This document shows, one piece after another, positions 25,176 through 34,447 of a stretch of DNA of 64,000 nucleotides. Position numbers and translations under genes: made by a program. The stretch spans positions 124,001 through 188,000 of the forward strand of contig WGOC01000010.1 in NCBI GenBank assembly GCA_016124235.1, given 5' to 3'. The DNA is from a bacterium. GTDB taxonomy: Bacteria > Verrucomicrobiota > Verrucomicrobiia > Limisphaerales > RI-55. The notes under the pieces are model-generated. The model saw only the letters and a program-made list of their open reading frames with translations. It did no database searches and was not told the origin of the DNA. Numbering within the stretch: position 1 is the first letter of the stretch; each line of letters starts with the position of its first letter.

Positions 25176-25388
25176 TCATACTTTCTGTAACTCGTCTGGA
25201 AACATCGCCTCAAGCCAAATGGTAACGCCCGTATCACGCTCGCTACACTCAACCTCGAAAGCGTCACTATAAACTTCCAGAATCGTTCCGACGTCGCCCA
25301 TTTTGGGATGACGTTTAAAACTTGGTCTCTCGCTGGCGAATCTGTCGTCGCGAATCGTGACCACTCTGACTACGTCGTATTGTTTCAT
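25176..25388 (-). CDS. Small DUF4926-like protein
   Basis: 70 residues from the ATG at 25388 (MKQYDVVRVVTIRDDRF). The fragment VGDVGTILEVYSDAFEVECSERDTG resembles DUF4926, a small SH3-like beta-barrel family of unknown function found in cyanobacteria and other environmental bacteria, often near toxin-antitoxin-like genes. No partner is adjacent: the next gene on the strand is lspA, 44 nt upstream. Confidence 0.6.
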   Translation of the reverse strand: MKQYDVVRVVTIRDDRFASERPSFKRHPKMGDVGTILEVYSDAFEVECSERDTGVTIWLEAMFPDELQKV

Positions 25389-25432
25389 TGTAGTAAGGCG
25401 TGAAGTGGCCCAAAAGCGTGCCGGATCGGAGT

Positions 25433-25960
25433 TCAGCGTGCCGACTGTACAGCCGACTTTTCTGACGGACTCGTCCATGCGAGAACAAATAACAACCCAA
25501 CGCCAATACAAATCGCACTGTCGGCAATGTTGAACGCTGGAAAGCCCAGTTCCGATCCGTCGCGGCGGATCAGATAAAAATAAATGAAATCGATGACGTG
25601 ACCGCGAAACACACGATCGATCAAGTTGCCGACAATGCCGCCGAAGATCAGACCCAGGGCGACTTGCCCGGGCAACGTGTGCGCGTCGAAATGATGTCGC
25701 GTGAGATACAAGATGACAATCGCGGCGATGGAGACCAGTGCCAGCACGCCGTTGCGCCCCTGAAACATACTAAACGCCGAACCGGTGTTGCCCCAATGAA
25801 CGATCTTGAAGAAGCCGTTCAAGATGACGCGTTCATCGGGAAAGCTCAGGATTTGCAGAATCAGGGCTTTCGACAACTGATCCAAAATGATAACCGCCAT
25901 CGCGAGCAAGGGAATGCGTCGCGATGGCGCGAGCCACCAGGATGGATCTTTAGGAGTCAA
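25433..25960 (-). CDS. lspA: Lipoprotein signal peptidase II
   Basis: 175 residues with four transmembrane segments. The two catalytic aspartates are in GGIVGNLIDRVFRGHVIDF and FPAFNIADSAICIGV, and the conserved ILDQLSK and HWGNTGSAFSMF motifs are present. The enzyme cleaves prolipoproteins before the lipidated Cys in the inner membrane, serving the many lipoproteins seen in this window. Confidence 0.95.
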   Translation of the reverse strand: MTPKDPSWWLAPSRRIPLLAMAVIILDQLSKALILQILSFPDERVILNGFFKIVHWGNTGSAFSMFQGRNGVLALVSIAAIVILYLTRHHFDAHTLPGQVALGLIFGGIVGNLIDRVFRGHVIDFIYFYLIRRDGSELGFPAFNIADSAICIGVGLLFVLAWTSPSEKSAVQSAR

Positions 25961-25977
25961 GGCGGCGGTGCCGTCGC

Positions 25978-26859
25978 TTAGAACCGGACGTTTTCGAGAA
26001 ACTTCAGGCTGTTCGGAATCTGCTGCACCGACGTGGGCGATTCGTCCTCGATGAAATACTCCTTCACACCGGACTTCTTGGCCGCGGCCAACACCGCCGG
26101 CCAGTTCACCTGACCAGTGCCAATCGTAACGTCATTGCGCAGATCCTTGGTGCCGCCGGAGAGATCACCAACCACACCTTTCTTGAGATCCTTTAAGTGC
26201 ATCAATTTCCAACGACCGGCATATTTCTCCAAAAGCTTCACCGGGTCCTGCCCGGGAAACACGATCCAAAAGACATCCATTTGGTAGCTCACGTATTTGG
26301 GATTGGTCTCCTTCATCAACAGATCCAACAGTGTGCCGTCGCCATACGGTTGAAATTCGTAACCGTGGCAGTGGTCGAAGAACTGAATGCCGTTCTTTGC
26401 GAGGACTTCACCGGCATGATTGAAAACTTTCGCCGTCGCGTGGACATCCGCTTCGGTGAATTTGCCGTCGTGCGGCACCCAGGCCACGCCGGCGTATTTG
26501 AGTCCGAGGGCCTTGGCTTCCGCCACCACTTGTTCGGGATGATCGCGGAACAACTCGTAGGAGAAATGTCCGCTGATGGGTTTGATGCCGTATTCCTTGA
26601 GGAGCTTCTTGAATTCCTTCGGCGTCTTGCCGTAGGTGCCGGCCAACTCGGCGCGTTTGATGCCGAAATCTTTGACCGTTTGGAGCGTGGCGGGAACTCC
26701 ATCAGCCGCGAACTGCGCACGCAAACTGTACAATTGCAGGCCAATCGGCCCCTTGAAACTCTTGCCGGTACCGACCCCGGCCGCCTGGACTATCGAAACG
26801 GAAAGGGCACTGACGAGCAGACCAACGGTCAGCACCGACAAACGAATGGTGGCTTTCAT
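25978..26859 (-). CDS. Exported sugar phosphate isomerase/epimerase-like TIM-barrel protein
   Basis: 293 residues from the ATG at 26859; the much longer open frame upstream is non-coding. The signal peptide is MKATIRLSVLTVGLLVSALS, cleaved near VQAA. The mature part is an AP-endonuclease-2/xylose-isomerase-like barrel: GPIGLQLYSLR, GIKRAELAG, GLKYAGVAWVP, FFDHCHGYEF, YVSYQMDVFWI (metal-binding Asp), LMHLKDLKKG and EYFIEDES. Exported members of this family are abundant in Verrucomicrobia and are thought to act on sugars with Gfo/Idh enzymes. It ends 17 nt before lspA starts on the same strand and diverges from the sialidase-like gene. Confidence 0.85.
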   Translation of the reverse strand: MKATIRLSVLTVGLLVSALSVSIVQAAGVGTGKSFKGPIGLQLYSLRAQFAADGVPATLQTVKDFGIKRAELAGTYGKTPKEFKKLLKEYGIKPISGHFSYELFRDHPEQVVAEAKALGLKYAGVAWVPHDGKFTEADVHATAKVFNHAGEVLAKNGIQFFDHCHGYEFQPYGDGTLLDLLMKETNPKYVSYQMDVFWIVFPGQDPVKLLEKYAGRWKLMHLKDLKKGVVGDLSGGTKDLRNDVTIGTGQVNWPAVLAAAKKSGVKEYFIEDESPTSVQQIPNSLKFLENVRF

Positions 26860-27048
26860 GGGTGAGATTGAACCTCCAACCTGCCCAGATGGTAAAGGAG
26901 GATTTCTGCACGTGATGCACCCAAGCCAGCCAAGCACGCCACAACGCGCGTGCTGACACCTCGAGAGCGCCTCGACCATCATGGTTCGCACTCCTGCATC
27001 TGAGGAGTTGAAGTTGCCGCCCCAATCCGCGATACATAAAGACACGCT

Positions 27049-28200
27049 ATGAAGATGAAACTGCTGCTGCTCCTTTTGCTGGTTGCCGGCCTCGCAACCG
27101 CTCAGTCGACGGAAGTTGAAGTGATTCGGGTGCCCGATTCGGGCATTCAGCCGCAGGCAATGTGCGACGCAAAGGGCACGCTTCACCTGATCTACTTCAA
27201 CGGCGACGCGTCGGCAGGTGATCTGTTTTATGTTCAACGCAAGTCCGGCGAAAATGAGTATTCGTCGCCGATCCGTGTCAATCGCGACGACAGCACATCC
27301 ATCGCGATGGGTACGATCCGCGGCGCGCAAATGGCCTTGGGCAAAAACGGTCGCGTGCATGTCGCGTGGATGGGCGGAGCCAATACCGCCAAAGAAGTGC
27401 CCGGCCATCCGTACAAGGAGCATCCGATGTTCTACACCCGTCTCAACGACGCCGGCACAGCGTTCGAGGAACCCCGCAACGTCATTACCCGCACGAGTGG
27501 CCTCGATGGCGGCGGCAGCGTGGCGGCTGACAAAGAGGGAAACGTTTACGTGGCGTGGCACGGGAGGGAAGCCGGCGCCGTCGACGGTGAAGCCGGTCGG
27601 GCGGTCTACGTGGCTCGCTCGGCGGATGGCGGAAAAACCTTCGCCCCCGAGATGCGGGCCAATGCGGATCCGACGGGTGCGTGTGGTTGCTGCGGCATGC
27701 AGGCGTTTGCCGATCAGCGAGGCCGCTTGTTCCTGCTTTATCGAGCGGCCAATCCGGTCAGTCGCGACATGATGTTGCTCACCTCGCTGGACCAGGGAAA
27801 AACGTTCACCGGCGAAAAGGTCAGTTCCTGGATCACGCAATCGTGCCCGATGAGCAGTTCGGCGCTTGCTGAGAACAACAACCAATTGCTGATCGCCACG
27901 GAATCTACCGGTCACGCCGAATGGGTCGCACAAAACGTCGTGACCGATGAACTTTCCAAACGCGTGCCGTTGACGGCGGTACCTTCGAAGCATCCGGCGA
28001 TCGTGACCAACGACAAAGGCGAAATCCTCGCGGCCTGGGCGGAAGGCGCGGGCTGGGCAAAGGGCGGAACTGTCCACTGGCAACTGTTCGACTCGGACGG
28101 AAAACCGGCCGGAGCGAAGGCCGGTGGCGCAACGTTGCCGGCTTGGAGTTTTCCGGCCGTCGTTTGCCCGGATGGCACAAACTTCGCCGTGATTTATTAG
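27049..28200 (+). CDS. Secreted sialidase-like (BNR) beta-propeller protein
   Basis: 383 residues with a signal peptide (MKMKLLLLLLLVAGLATA). Asp-box/BNR-type repeats SADGGKTF and SLDQGKTF and the recurring VHVAWMGG, VYVAWHG and ILAAWAEGAGW strands indicate a six-bladed propeller. The ACGCCGM motif (residues ~207-213) is characteristic of a subgroup annotated as exo-alpha-sialidase. The full set of sialidase catalytic Arg residues was not verified, so glycosidase activity is uncertain and it may only bind a ligand. Confidence 0.78.
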   Translation: MKMKLLLLLLLVAGLATAQSTEVEVIRVPDSGIQPQAMCDAKGTLHLIYFNGDASAGDLFYVQRKSGENEYSSPIRVNRDDSTSIAMGTIRGAQMALGKNGRVHVAWMGGANTAKEVPGHPYKEHPMFYTRLNDAGTAFEEPRNVITRTSGLDGGGSVAADKEGNVYVAWHGREAGAVDGEAGRAVYVARSADGGKTFAPEMRANADPTGACGCCGMQAFADQRGRLFLLYRAANPVSRDMMLLTSLDQGKTFTGEKVSSWITQSCPMSSSALAENNNQLLIATESTGHAEWVAQNVVTDELSKRVPLTAVPSKHPAIVTNDKGEILAAWAEGAGWAKGGTVHWQLFDSDGKPAGAKAGGATLPAWSFPAVVCPDGTNFAVIY

Positions 28201-28304
28201 GCGGCGCGTCACGCGCGAGTGGACCGCGGAATCGTTCTTTCGAATTCGAGACGTGAGTTTGGGCTTCTTAATGAGTCTAATCCGGTCGAGTCTCTCAACT
28301 TGTC

Positions 28305-29834
28305 ATGAACTTTGAGCAGGAAATCGAAACGCTCATCCGCGCGCGCTATCCGATTTTGTATGTCATCTCCAGTGAGGAGATGCGCGTCCAACAGCTCGTG
28401 CTCGACATTGCACAACGTAGGCAGAAAAAGGTTTTTGAATGGAGCTGCAGCACTGGAATTGTCCCGGCGGGCGCGTCCATCCAGTCCCAAAAGCATCGCA
28501 ACCTGGCGACCCGCGATCCGATTGCGGCGCTTGATCAAGTGATTGAACAAGTCGAGCCGGCGATTTTCATTTTCAAGGATTTTCATCCGTTTCTGGCCCG
28601 GCAAAACCACACCGTCATCCGCAAACTCAAGGAGATCGCGCTCCATCTCAAAAACAGTTTCAAGACCATCGTGCTCGTTTCGCCGGTGATGGAAATTCCA
28701 GCCGAGCTGGAAAAAGAAGTCACGGTCCTGAACTTTCCGTTGCCTGATCGCGCGGCCTTGAATGGTTTGCTCGATCACATCGTGGAGGACATGAAACAGT
28801 TTTCGCAGGTCGATATCGACCTCGACGAAGCCGGTCGGGAACGGTTGATCCAATCGGCCCTTGGCCTGACGATGAACGAGGCGGAAAACGTCTTCGCCAA
28901 GATCATCGTCAAAGACCAGCGGCTGAGTGGCGAAGACGTGAACGAAGTGTTCGCCGAAAAGCAACAGATCATCCGGAAGAGCGGTTTGTTGGAATACTAT
29001 TCGACCGAGGAAAGCTTTGGCAGCATCGGTGGCCTCGGCGTGCTAAAGGATTGGCTTCGCAAACGTTCCCGGGCATTTGGTGACGACGCGAGACGATTTG
29101 GCCTGCCAGCGCCGCGCGGCATTTTGCTGCTCGGCGTGCAAGGTTGCGGCAAGAGTCTGTGCGCCAAAGCGGTTTCCAGCCAATGGCAGTTGCCGCTGCT
29201 CCGCTTCGATATGGGCCGCATGTTCGGAAGCTTTGTCGGCAGCTCGGAGGAAAACGTACGCAAGGCGGTCGCCGTCGCCGAGTCGGTTGCGCCGGCGATC
29301 CTCTGGGTGGACGAAATTGACAAGGCGATGGCCGGCACGCAGAGCTCCGGTCACACGGACGGCGGCACCACCGCGCGCGTCTTTGGAACGTTTCTGACCT
29401 GGCTGTCTGAGAAACAGGCACCTGTATTCGTGGTGGCGACCGCCAACGATATTTCGCAATTGCCGGCCGAACTGCTGCGCAAAGGTCGCCTCGACGAAAT
29501 CTTCTTTGTCGACCTTCCCACCGCAGACGAACGCATCGAAATTTTCCGTATCCACCTCGCCAAACGCGGTCGGTTGGCGGGCGAACTTGCGGAAGAACAG
29601 ATGCTCCGCCAACTCACCGAAGCCAGCCCAGAATTCAGTGGAGCGGAAATCGAGGAGGCGATTAACAGCGCGCTTTACGATGCTTTTGACGCCGGCGTGG
29701 ACCTCCAGAAGGAACACCTGTTAAATTCCCTTTCCCAAACCGTTCCCCTCGCGCGGACGATGGAGGAAGCCATCGATCGCCTGCGCAATTGGGCCGCCGG
29801 TCGCGCCCGCAACGCCAGCACGCCCCGCTCATAA
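28305..29834 (+). CDS. Ycf46-like AAA+ ATPase
   Basis: 509 residues. The N-terminal ~240 residues form the Ycf46-type pre-domain ([31 protein letters not shown]-like, [27 protein letters not shown]). The AAA+ module follows, with Walker A GVQGCGKS (about residues 277-284), Walker [11 protein letters not shown], sensor 1 VVATAN, and the second region of homology [18 protein letters not shown]. Ycf46 is best known from cyanobacteria and algal plastids, where Slr0374 is linked to regulation of CO2 use. The gene stands alone here; role in this organism is unknown. Confidence 0.88.
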   Translation: MNFEQEIETLIRARYPILYVISSEEMRVQQLVLDIAQRRQKKVFEWSCSTGIVPAGASIQSQKHRNLATRDPIAALDQVIEQVEPAIFIFKDFHPFLARQNHTVIRKLKEIALHLKNSFKTIVLVSPVMEIPAELEKEVTVLNFPLPDRAALNGLLDHIVEDMKQFSQVDIDLDEAGRERLIQSALGLTMNEAENVFAKIIVKDQRLSGEDVNEVFAEKQQIIRKSGLLEYYSTEESFGSIGGLGVLKDWLRKRSRAFGDDARRFGLPAPRGILLLGVQGCGKSLCAKAVSSQWQLPLLRFDMGRMFGSFVGSSEENVRKAVAVAESVAPAILWVDEIDKAMAGTQSSGHTDGGTTARVFGTFLTWLSEKQAPVFVVATANDISQLPAELLRKGRLDEIFFVDLPTADERIEIFRIHLAKRGRLAGELAEEQMLRQLTEASPEFSGAEIEEAINSALYDAFDAGVDLQKEHLLNSLSQTVPLARTMEEAIDRLRNWAAGRARNASTPRS

Positions 29835-30054
29835 CCGGCGAAAGAACACTATCTTACGTGAGGTAAAGGTGTGGGCCGATCAACAATTGTCGTCCACGCA
29901 TTTCCGGTGGGCATATATTCTAATTTAAGCCCGTACGGCGTCGTGGAAGTTCCGTCCGCCCAACATTTCGCAAGTGCTTCGAAGCCATTGAAGTGGCTTA
30001 ACCGCCTGAGCCGTTCGAGCAAGGCGCGAAGAACGAACGCCCCCGGTCCAGTCG

Positions 30055-31485
30055 CTATGCCAGCTCCGGCACGACCGGCTTCTGGCCGATCATCTTGGCG
30101 GGCACAACCCATTGATCGAATTGCTCGCTCGTCAGCAGGCCCAGTTCGATCGCGGCTTCGCGGAGCGTTTTGTTTTCCTTGTGCGCCTTTTTGGCAATCT
30201 TCGCCGCGTTTTCGTAGCCGATGTGCGTGTTGAGTGACGTGACCAGCATCAGCGAGTTTTCCAAATGCTTCTGGATGAACGGCCGGTTCGGCTCAAGGCC
30301 GACGATGCAATGGTCGTTGAATGACTCACACGCGTCGCCCAGGTTCCGCGCGGCCATCAGGAAATTGAAAATCATCACCGGCTTGAACACGTTCAGTTCG
30401 AATTGACCATTCATGCCGCCGACGGTAATCGCCGCATCATTGCCGACGACCTGCGCGCACACCATCGTCATCGCCTCGCACTGCGTTGGGTTCACCTTGC
30501 CAGGCATGATCGAGGAACCAGGCTCGTTCTCGGGAATCAGGATTTCGCCGATACCACTGCGCGGTCCGGAAGAAAGCATGCGGACGTCGTTGGCGATCTT
30601 CATCAAACTCACCGCCAATGTCTTGAGCGCGCCCGAGGACTCGACAATCGCGTCGTGCGAAGCGAGCGATTCAAATTTGTTCGGTGCCGTAATAAAGGGA
30701 TGCCCGGCAAGTTCAGCAATCTTCTTCGCGACCTTTTCCGCGAAACCAGGCGGCGTGTTCAGGCCGGTGCCGACGGCTGTTCCGCCGAGTGCCAGTTCAG
30801 AAAGATGGGCGAGCGAATTTTTGATCGCGCGAATGCCGTGATCGAGTTGCGCGACGTATCCGGATAATTCCTGACCAAGCGTCAACGGAGTAGCATCCAT
30901 GAAATGCGTGCGGCCGATTTTGACGACGTCCATGAATTCGCGTGCCTTGGCGGCCAACGTTTGACGCAGCTTCTTCACCTTGGGCAACGTCACCTTCACC
31001 ACCATGTCGTACGCGGCGATGTGCATCGCGGTGGGGAATGTGTCGTTCGACGATTGTGATTTGTTCACGTCGTCGTTCGGGTGAATGAACTTCTTCGCGT
31101 CGTCGAGTTTGCCGCCGTTCAGCACGTGGGCGCGGTTGGCGACAACCTCATTCAAATTCATGTTCGACTGCGTGCCGGAACCGGTCTGCCAAACCACGAG
31201 CGGAAACTGATCATCGAGTTTGCCCGCGAGAATCTCGTCGCACACTTTGGCGATCAGTTCCGCTTTTTCCCTGGGCAACACCCCGCAGTCGAGATTTGTC
31301 AGCGCGGCCGCCTTTTTCAAAATGGCAAACGCCTGAATAATTTCGCGCGGCATTGTCTGTCCGCCAATCTTGAAATTGTTGCGGCTGCGTTCGGTCTGGG
31401 CGCCCCAATACTTTTCGGCGGGCACTTTCACCTCGCCCATCGTATCGTGTTCAATCCGGAAATTCGTGTTCATCGTGTCGCTCAT
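30055..31485 (-). CDS. fumC: Class II fumarate hydratase
   Basis: 476 residues (a second Met four codons in is an alternative start). The superfamily signature [17 protein letters not shown] is present, as are [39 protein letters not shown] and [10 protein letters not shown]. It catalyses reversible fumarate hydration to malate in the TCA cycle as a cytoplasmic homotetramer without an iron-sulfur cluster. It is monocistronic here. Confidence 0.96.
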   Translation of the reverse strand: MSDTMNTNFRIEHDTMGEVKVPAEKYWGAQTERSRNNFKIGGQTMPREIIQAFAILKKAAALTNLDCGVLPREKAELIAKVCDEILAGKLDDQFPLVVWQTGSGTQSNMNLNEVVANRAHVLNGGKLDDAKKFIHPNDDVNKSQSSNDTFPTAMHIAAYDMVVKVTLPKVKKLRQTLAAKAREFMDVVKIGRTHFMDATPLTLGQELSGYVAQLDHGIRAIKNSLAHLSELALGGTAVGTGLNTPPGFAEKVAKKIAELAGHPFITAPNKFESLASHDAIVESSGALKTLAVSLMKIANDVRMLSSGPRSGIGEILIPENEPGSSIMPGKVNPTQCEAMTMVCAQVVGNDAAITVGGMNGQFELNVFKPVMIFNFLMAARNLGDACESFNDHCIVGLEPNRPFIQKHLENSLMLVTSLNTHIGYENAAKIAKKAHKENKTLREAAIELGLLTSEQFDQWVVPAKMIGQKPVVPELA

Positions 31486-31669
31486 GGAGGCGCGAGTGTA
31501 GCGTTGGTCAGGGCCGGTTCAAGTGCCAACGTTTTGCGCAGATTGGGAATCGTCCGCCGCAATTTGGCGCACTGAATGACCGCCAATGCGATGGTTGCCC
31601 AGATCGGAATGACGCAGGCTGGCCGGCGCGGATCAAGCTGCTTGGCCGTTTATCCACTCTCTTTCGACT

Positions 31670-32962
31670 TTATCCGAACTGCCGAAACAAGTCTTCCGTC
31701 GGCCATTCCTCGACGGCGTTGGCGGCGCGATGCATCGCGGGGTCGATTTCGATGTCAGGGAGTTTGGGATCGTTGCTGCGTTGATTGAACAAGACGGCCC
31801 AGCTCAATCCATCCCAACGACGCACGAGCAGTGTGTTCGTGCCTGGGAGGCTGCCGGTATGCCAGTAGTTCGCCTTGCCAGGATGGTTCTTGATCGGACG
31901 CACGGACCAGCCGAGGCCGTAAAACGCGTCGTCCAGTTCGCCGGATTTCATTCGCGACACGGGCGGCGCGGGCGGCTCGTAGAGTTGCTCCAAAATGTTT
32001 GGTTTCAACAACGAACTCTTTGCCGGATCGTCCAACGCCGCGGCAAAGCGCGCGAGATCGACCGCGCTGGCGATCCAACCACCGTGCGCATCCATCGCTT
32101 CGAGATCGAATCCGCCGTACGGCACCGGCACTTTCCCGGGTTGGCTGGCGAAAACTGTGCGAACCGTTCGATCACCCGGCGTGTAATATCGCACCTCGCC
32201 CGGTGCCTGCAGGCCATCCAATGTCCGTCCGACGCGCATTCGTTTCACTCCGATTGGCGCGAGCACGGACTCTTTGACGAACTGTTCGTAGTTCTGCTCG
32301 CTGACCTTTTCGATCACTCGACCAAGCACGCAGTAGCCGAAATTCGAATAGGCGTATCGTTGACCGGGATCGAAATCCAAAGGCACGCCGAGCATGCAGC
32401 GAATCACCATTTGCGCGGTGGCCGGCGGCTCTTGTCCCAGTTCCCGCGCGAAGTCAATGGAACGAAACATCGGGTCGAAACTCTGATCGCGATTCCAGCC
32501 GCCGGTGTGATGCAGACATTCGCGAATCGTAATCTGATGCAGTCGCGGATCTGGTTTTGCCCCGGCAGCCAGGTGAGGTTTCAGATCGATGAAATCAAAG
32601 GCCTTGTCGTCGAGTTGGAGTTTGCCCTGTTCGACCAACTTCATCAGCGCGACCGCCGTGAATGGTTTCGACAGGCTCGCAATGCGAAACAACGAAGTCG
32701 GTTCGACGGGCAACTTGTTTTCCTTGTCCGCCCATCTATACCCGCGCGCATAAATGAGTTTTCCATCCTTGACCACCGCAAGCGCGCCACCGGGAACGTT
32801 GCGCGGCTTCATGAACGCCTCGATCTCGCGATCGAACGGTTCCATCCGCGAATCGATTTTCGCTGGCTCGGCTGCGAAAACATGGGGAATCGCCGCAACC
32901 AGCGTCACACCGGCACCTGTTCGACCGAGAAATCGGCGGCGGGTAAATCTCGCAAAACGCAT
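31670..32962 (-). CDS. Exported serine hydrolase, class C beta-lactamase family
   Basis: 430 residues from the ATG at 32962, which gives a Tat-like signal (MRFARFTRRRFLGRTGAG, then a hydrophobic stretch to VFA-AE). The active-site motifs are S96-L-S-K99 (SxxK nucleophile), YSNFG (YxN) and WHTGSLPG (HxG). Such proteins act as D,D-peptidases or esterases in the periplasm; true beta-lactamase activity cannot be inferred. Monocistronic, divergent from a sugar-binding lipoprotein gene. Confidence 0.88.
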   Translation of the reverse strand: MRFARFTRRRFLGRTGAGVTLVAAIPHVFAAEPAKIDSRMEPFDREIEAFMKPRNVPGGALAVVKDGKLIYARGYRWADKENKLPVEPTSLFRIASLSKPFTAVALMKLVEQGKLQLDDKAFDFIDLKPHLAAGAKPDPRLHQITIRECLHHTGGWNRDQSFDPMFRSIDFARELGQEPPATAQMVIRCMLGVPLDFDPGQRYAYSNFGYCVLGRVIEKVSEQNYEQFVKESVLAPIGVKRMRVGRTLDGLQAPGEVRYYTPGDRTVRTVFASQPGKVPVPYGGFDLEAMDAHGGWIASAVDLARFAAALDDPAKSSLLKPNILEQLYEPPAPPVSRMKSGELDDAFYGLGWSVRPIKNHPGKANYWHTGSLPGTNTLLVRRWDGLSWAVLFNQRSNDPKLPDIEIDPAMHRAANAVEEWPTEDLFRQFG

Positions 32963-33063
32963 AACCGTTTGTGGCGGGAAGCGGGCGCTTGCGCAAGTGG
33001 GAGAATTAGTGGCAACCATCATCGATTGGGAAATTGAGTTGTCCGCGGCCGGCGATGGGAACG

Positions 33064-33112
33064 GCGGCACGCCTGCCGCGAATACGCGGGTTGGGCGGCA
33101 GGAGTCCCGCCC
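33064..33112. repeat. GC-rich hairpin cluster upstream of the sugar-binding protein
   Basis: GCGGCA (33064-33069), loop CGCC, TGCCGC (33074-33079), then CGCG-AATA-CGCG and GGGCGG (33093-33098) pairing with CCGCCC (33107-33112). It lies in the divergent gap 32963-33195. It resembles the other hairpin elements in composition but has shorter stems, so membership is uncertain. Confidence 0.4.
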
Positions 33113-33195
33113 TTCCGAACACCCACACTCGCGTCATTGCAGTTGAGCGTTCGTTTGTGATTGGGCATGATCCGCGAATCCAATTGTCCAACTGT

Positions 33196-34221
33196 ATGAC
33201 CAAGATGAAGATTCTTTCTGCTCTCACTCTGTCCATTGGTGTCGCCCTGCTCGCTGGATGCAAGCCCTCCGATAACGGCACATCACAGTCTTCGACGCAG
33301 CCCACCGGCGGAAAGAAACTAATGATCGCCTTCATGCCCAAGTCCAAGGGCAACGCGTATTTTGTCTCGTGCAAACAAGGCGCCGACGAAGCCGCGAAGG
33401 ATCTGGGTGTCGATCTGATTTTTGACGGGCCGACCACACCCGATCCTGCAAAACAAAACGAGATCATCGAAAACTGGATCACGCTCGGCGTCGATGCGAT
33501 CGCGGTCGCTTGCGAAAATCGCGACGGTATTTCGACCGCGTTGCGCAAGGCGCAGGACAAGGGCGTCAAGGTCGTCACCTACGATGCCGACGCCCAACCG
33601 GACGCGCGTTCGTTCTTTGTGAATCAGGCGACCGTCGAAGGCATCGGCGACACGCTGGTTGACGAAGCGGCGCGGCTGCTCAACGGCAAGGGCGAGTATG
33701 CGATCATCACTGCCAGTTTGACCGCCGGCAACATGATCGCCTGGCAGCAGGCGATCGAGAAACGCAACGCGGAAAAATATCCCGACCTCAAACGCGTCGC
33801 GCTCCGTCCGTGCGATGATTTGAAGGACAAAGCGCAACAGGAGGCGACCACATTGCTGAGCGCGTATCCGAATTTGAAATTGATCATGGCGATCTGTTCG
33901 CCGGCGGTGCCGGGCGCGGCCGAGGCGATCAAGCAAGCTGGCAAGGCCGGCCAAGTGAAGTTGATCGGGCTCGGTCTGCCGAATGAGAACAAGGCCTACG
34001 TCAACTCCGGCGTGACCGACACGGTGATTCTATGGAAGACGGTCGACCTCGGTTACCTCGCGGTCGAGGCGGCGACAGCGCTCGCGAAGGGCGAATTGAA
34101 ACGCGGCGACACCGTTTTCAAATCGCGCAAGCTGGGAGACATCAAGATCGATGGCGACAACATCCTGCTCGGCAAGCCGTTCAAGTTCACGAAGGAGAAC
34201 ATCAACCAGTTCGATTTCTAA
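33196..34221 (+). CDS. Sugar-binding lipoprotein, LsrB/RhaS/RbsB type
   Basis: 341 residues. The signal peptide ends in LLAGC (Cys22), so it is a lipoprotein. The body is a type I periplasmic binding protein: KLMIAFMPKSKGNAYFVSCKQGADEAAKDLGVDLIFDGP, ENWITLGVDAIAVACENRDG, ITASLTAGNMIAWQQAIE and LIGLGLPNENKAYVNSG; sequence style is closest to rhamnose/autoinducer-2-binding proteins. No ABC permease or ATPase gene is adjacent, so it either uses a transporter encoded elsewhere or is a sensor. The ATG at 33196 is preferred; MKILS at 33205 is an alternative. Confidence 0.88.
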   Translation: MTKMKILSALTLSIGVALLAGCKPSDNGTSQSSTQPTGGKKLMIAFMPKSKGNAYFVSCKQGADEAAKDLGVDLIFDGPTTPDPAKQNEIIENWITLGVDAIAVACENRDGISTALRKAQDKGVKVVTYDADAQPDARSFFVNQATVEGIGDTLVDEAARLLNGKGEYAIITASLTAGNMIAWQQAIEKRNAEKYPDLKRVALRPCDDLKDKAQQEATTLLSAYPNLKLIMAICSPAVPGAAEAIKQAGKAGQVKLIGLGLPNENKAYVNSGVTDTVILWKTVDLGYLAVEAATALAKGELKRGDTVFKSRKLGDIKIDGDNILLGKPFKFTKENINQFDF

Positions 34222-34447
34222 AACCCGAAGTCTTCGTTGGATTTCAAAGCGGCAAACTGCCCAAACGTTAGCGTTGATGTTTGAGATTCAACGCCTTGCC
34301 GCTGGGATTCTCCGAGATTCTGCTGAATGTCCTTTGGCCCGTGCTCGTTAAATATAGGATGGCTTTGCGCAATTGCCGGGGGCGTTCGTGTTGTTTATTT
34401 TCGCTCCACAGCACTTGTTCATCAACCGCCATGCCCGTTGATTTGCC

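Noticed and set aside
26860-28212. N-terminal extension of the sugar isomerase-like gene to a 744-residue frame
   Set aside because: The extra 450 residues are antisense to the sialidase-like gene and lack any domain, while a signal peptide begins exactly at the ATG at 26859.
29849-30233. Small open frames on both strands between the Ycf46-like gene and fumC
   Set aside because: They overlap the fumC 3' end, have no ribosome-binding site and encode unrecognisable composition-biased sequence.
31670-32962. Calling the class C hydrolase an antibiotic-resistance beta-lactamase
   Set aside because: The SxxK/YxN/HxG motifs are shared by D,D-peptidases and esterases, and environmental members of this large family rarely act as beta-lactamases.
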